The notes under the pieces are model-generated. The model was not told where the DNA came from, ran no database searches, and saw only the letters and a list, made by a program, of their open reading frames with translations. From Acidobacteria bacterium 13_2_20CM_57_17 (GTDB lineage Bacteria; Acidobacteriota; Terriglobia; Acidiferrales; UBA7541), in NCBI GenBank assembly GCA_001914785.1, contig MNDE01000060.1, forward strand, positions 1 through 35,081: 35,081 bases of DNA, read 5' to 3'. This document shows positions 32,985-35,081 of this stretch, piece after piece; position 1 is the stretch's first letter, and each line of letters opens with the position of its first letter. The translations under genes were made by a program, and so were the position numbers.

Positions 32985-35081
32985 ATGCATTGTATTGGGA
33001 ATTGTCCCCAGCCGTCCCAATTTGCGCCTGCCCTAAATCACCGTCAACTGCGATCATTCCGCTCGCTGCATTTTCGATTGAACAAATTTCTATTGCTCTT
33101 GGTCATTAATGTTGTTGCCATAGTTCCGGCCTTCGGTACCTGCATAGCGCCACGAAACCCGATCGAAGGAGAAAACTGTCTGCCCGGCACTCCTTCTAGT
33201 GTTTGGTACATCGCCGATGCTGGCTCGCCCAACATTCAAGGCTTTACCACCGACATCAGCGTAAATGTTGGTCAGTCCCTGTTCTTCAAAATCCACACCA
33301 GTGCCTTAGCCTATCGCATTGACGTTTATCGCATCGGTTTTTATCAGGGCAATGGGGCCCGTTTGGTGGCCACTGTATTGCCTTCGGCGCCGTTACCGCA
33401 AACGCAGCCTACTTGCCTTACGGATAGCGCGGTCGGCCTCACGGACTGTGGCAATTGGGCCGTTTCCGCGTCCTGGGCAGTGCCCAACAGCGCCACTTCC
33501 GGAATCTATTTTGCCCGTCTCGTGCGCCTGGACACCGGCGAGGCAAGTCCTATTCTTTTTGTGGTGCGCAACGATGCCAGCCACTCCGACATCTTGGCGC
33601 AGTCGTCCGACACAACTTGGCACGCTTACAACGACTACGGCGGGAGCAGTCTTTATACGGGGCCGATCAGCCGCGCCTACAAAGTTAGCTACAACCGGCC
33701 TTTCAACGTCCCGAACGGGTACACCTGGTTTTTCAGCGCTGAGTACCCGATGGTTCGATGGCTCGAGGCGAACGGCTATGACGTCAGTTATTCCACGGGC
33801 GTAGATACAGACCGCCGCGGCGCTCTGATCACTCAGCATAGAGTCTTTATGTCAATTGGTCATGACGAATATTGGTCGGGCGGGCAGCGATCTAATGTGG
33901 AAGCTGCCCGAGCCGCCGGCGTAAATCTGGCGTTCTTTAGCGGCAACGAAGTCTTCTGGAAGACACGCTGGGAATCAAGCATTGATGGCTCAAACACGCC
34001 ATACCGCACGCTGGTTTGCTACAAGGAAACAAACGCAGACAGTGTGATCGATCCCGCCGATCCCCCTACTTGGACGGGCACTTGGCGCGACCCACGCTTC
34101 AGTCCACCAGCCGACGGGGGCCGCCCGGAGAATGCGCTGACCGGCACGGTCTTCTGGGTGAACTCGGTGCGAAGGGACGCCATTACGGTACCCCAGGCAG
34201 ACGGCAGAATGCGCTTCTGGAGGAACACCAGCATTGCATCCTTGGCGCCCGGACAATTTGCCACCCTTCCGACGGGAGTGCTCGGCTACGAGTGGGATGT
34301 GGATGCTGATAACGGATTTCGTCCCGCTGGGCTTGTCCCGCTTTCGACTACTACTTTGACCGTGTCGACCTATCTCCTCGATTATGGCCACACCTTTGGC
34401 ACAGGCACGGCCACGCATCACCTGACTTTGTATCGCGCTCCCAGTGGAGCATTAGTTTTTGGGGCTGGCACTGTGCAGTGGTCTTGGGGGCTGGATAATA
34501 CTCATTCCATAGACAATGTTACGCCCATCGATCCCAATATGCGGCAGGCCACCGTAAACCTCCTCGCGGACATGGGAGTTCAGCCAGCGACTTTGCAAGC
34601 GGGGCTGGTATCCGCGACTTCTTCCACTGATATCACGCCCCCTAGATCAACGATCATCTCGCCTGCTTCGGGTAGCACAGTCACTATCGGCTCCACGGTG
34701 ACTGTTTCTGGTAGTGCCCTTGATTCCGGCGGCGTGGTGGGTGCCGTGGAGATCTCTGCAGATGGGGGAAAAACTTGGCACCGTGCTGTCGGTCGCGAGA
34801 ATTGGAGCTATAGCTTTACCGTTGGCAATACCGGAAGCCTGAGCATACAAAGCCGCGCAGTCGATGACAGTGGCAACATTGAAGTTCCCGGCCCCGGCAT
34901 TACACTTGTAACTCCGCTCTCAGTGAGTACTACGTCTCTGCCGAATGGGACACAGTCAGTGGCTTACAACCAGAGTCTCGCGGCCGCTGGAGGCACAACG
35001 CCCTACAGTTGGTCGCTGATCTCCGGGGCACTGCCGGCAGGGTTGTCGCTATCTTCAGGCGGGCAGATCTCGGGCACGCCA
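32985..35081 (+). CDS. Secreted N,N-dimethylformamidase-beta-like protein with Ig-like domains (partial, right edge)
   Basis: A frame open for 699 codons runs off the right edge. The ATG at 32985 has GAGGAAG about 8 bases upstream. An unusually long N-region is followed by a signal-peptide core (KFLLLLVINVVAIVPAFG). The large domain (about residues 65-540) resembles the C-terminal domain of the N,N-dimethylformamidase beta subunit: VWYIADAGSPNIQGFTTDIS, LFFKIHTSALAYRIDVYRIG, SDTTWHAYNDYGGSSLY, then MSIGHDEYWSGGQRSNVEAA (GHDEYW at 292-297) and VNLAFFSGNEVFWKTRWE. An Ig-like domain follows (TIISPASGSTVTIGSTVTVS, then VEISADGGKTWHRAV), then a putative Ig repeat (LPNGTQSVAYNQSLAAAGGT, then ISGALPAGLSLSSGGQISGTP at the edge). 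Dimethylformamide activity is not implied; many secreted relatives are uncharacterised. The Ig part suggests surface or matrix attachment. Confidence 0.85.
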   Translation, partial: MHCIGNCPQPSQFAPALNHRQLRSFRSLHFRLNKFLLLLVINVVAIVPAFGTCIAPRNPIEGENCLPGTPSSVWYIADAGSPNIQGFTTDISVNVGQSLFFKIHTSALAYRIDVYRIGFYQGNGARLVATVLPSAPLPQTQPTCLTDSAVGLTDCGNWAVSASWAVPNSATSGIYFARLVRLDTGEASPILFVVRNDASHSDILAQSSDTTWHAYNDYGGSSLYTGPISRAYKVSYNRPFNVPNGYTWFFSAEYPMVRWLEANGYDVSYSTGVDTDRRGALITQHRVFMSIGHDEYWSGGQRSNVEAARAAGVNLAFFSGNEVFWKTRWESSIDGSNTPYRTLVCYKETNADSVIDPADPPTWTGTWRDPRFSPPADGGRPENALTGTVFWVNSVRRDAITVPQADGRMRFWRNTSIASLAPGQFATLPTGVLGYEWDVDADNGFRPAGLVPLSTTTLTVSTYLLDYGHTFGTGTATHHLTLYRAPSGALVFGAGTVQWSWGLDNTHSIDNVTPIDPNMRQATVNLLADMGVQPATLQAGLVSATSSTDITPPRSTIISPASGSTVTIGSTVTVSGSALDSGGVVGAVEISADGGKTWHRAVGRENWSYSFTVGNTGSLSIQSRAVDDSGNIEVPGPGITLVTPLSVSTTSLPNGTQSVAYNQSLAAAGGTTPYSWSLISGALPAGLSLSSGGQISGTP

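Overview
The window looks like a chromosomal segment of an Acidobacteriota member, probably class Terriglobia. This is inferred from protein families only, since no rRNA is present. The pointers are a large Oar-type TonB-dependent receptor with an N-terminal carboxypeptidase-regulatory-like domain, an ECF sigma factor next to a TPR-bearing Ser/Thr kinase, a GMC oxidoreductase paired with a gluconate 2-dehydrogenase subunit 3 protein and ThuA, a lipoprotein quinohemoprotein dehydrogenase, and several conserved hypotheticals of acidobacterial character. No phage genes, transposases or CRISPR arrays were seen.

Layout. 151-1602: secreted di-heme cytochrome c peroxidase/MauG-like protein (-). 1736-5044: ECF sigma factor and Ser/Thr kinase operon (-); each gene is cut by one in-frame TAG while the downstream frame stays fully open. 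5192-10269 (+): a conserved hypothetical with a Pro-rich linker, a Slt70-type lytic transglycosylase, a class I aminotransferase and a small hypothetical. 10526-12808: an MBL/beta-CASP nuclease (-) divergent from an exported protein with a possible caspase-like His/Cys pair (+). 12852-15361: catalase (-) divergent from an OxyR-type regulator (+) whose two cysteines fall at residues 199 and 208. 15400-15908: promoter, a degenerate tRNA-like copy, tRNA-Ala(GGC) and a small conserved membrane protein. 15960-19380: ThuA and dehydrogenase subunit 3 (-) divergent from a GMC oxidoreductase (+). 19547-21401: PilZ protein (-), methyltransferase (+), DoxX (+). 21435-25165: quinohemoprotein dehydrogenase (+), a frameshifted alpha/beta hydrolase (-), TlpA-like thioredoxin (+). 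25421-28600: SH3/beta-barrel envelope protein with a strong terminator, an orphan DHp-like helical protein (-), amidohydrolase (-). 28904-32026: TonB-dependent receptor. 32037-32607: mosaic of palindromes and two long structured repeats. 32985 to the right edge: secreted N,N-dimethylformamidase-beta-like protein with Ig-like domains, running off the window.

Themes. Many products are exported and suit an aerobic soil heterotroph: periplasmic oxidation of alcohols or sugars (quinohemoprotein dehydrogenase, GMC/subunit 3, ThuA), peroxide defence (catalase, OxyR, di-heme peroxidase) and envelope functions (SLT, TonB receptor, SH3/barrel, TlpA). The most unusual observations are the two amber-interrupted genes of one signalling operon, the tRNA-like copy beside tRNA-Ala, the intergenic mosaic whose long unit can fold into a three-way junction, the possible caspase-like protein, and the DHp-like protein with Tyr at the expected phospho-His position. 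Three coding interruptions in 35 kb could also reflect assembly or sequencing error, so read-level checking comes first.
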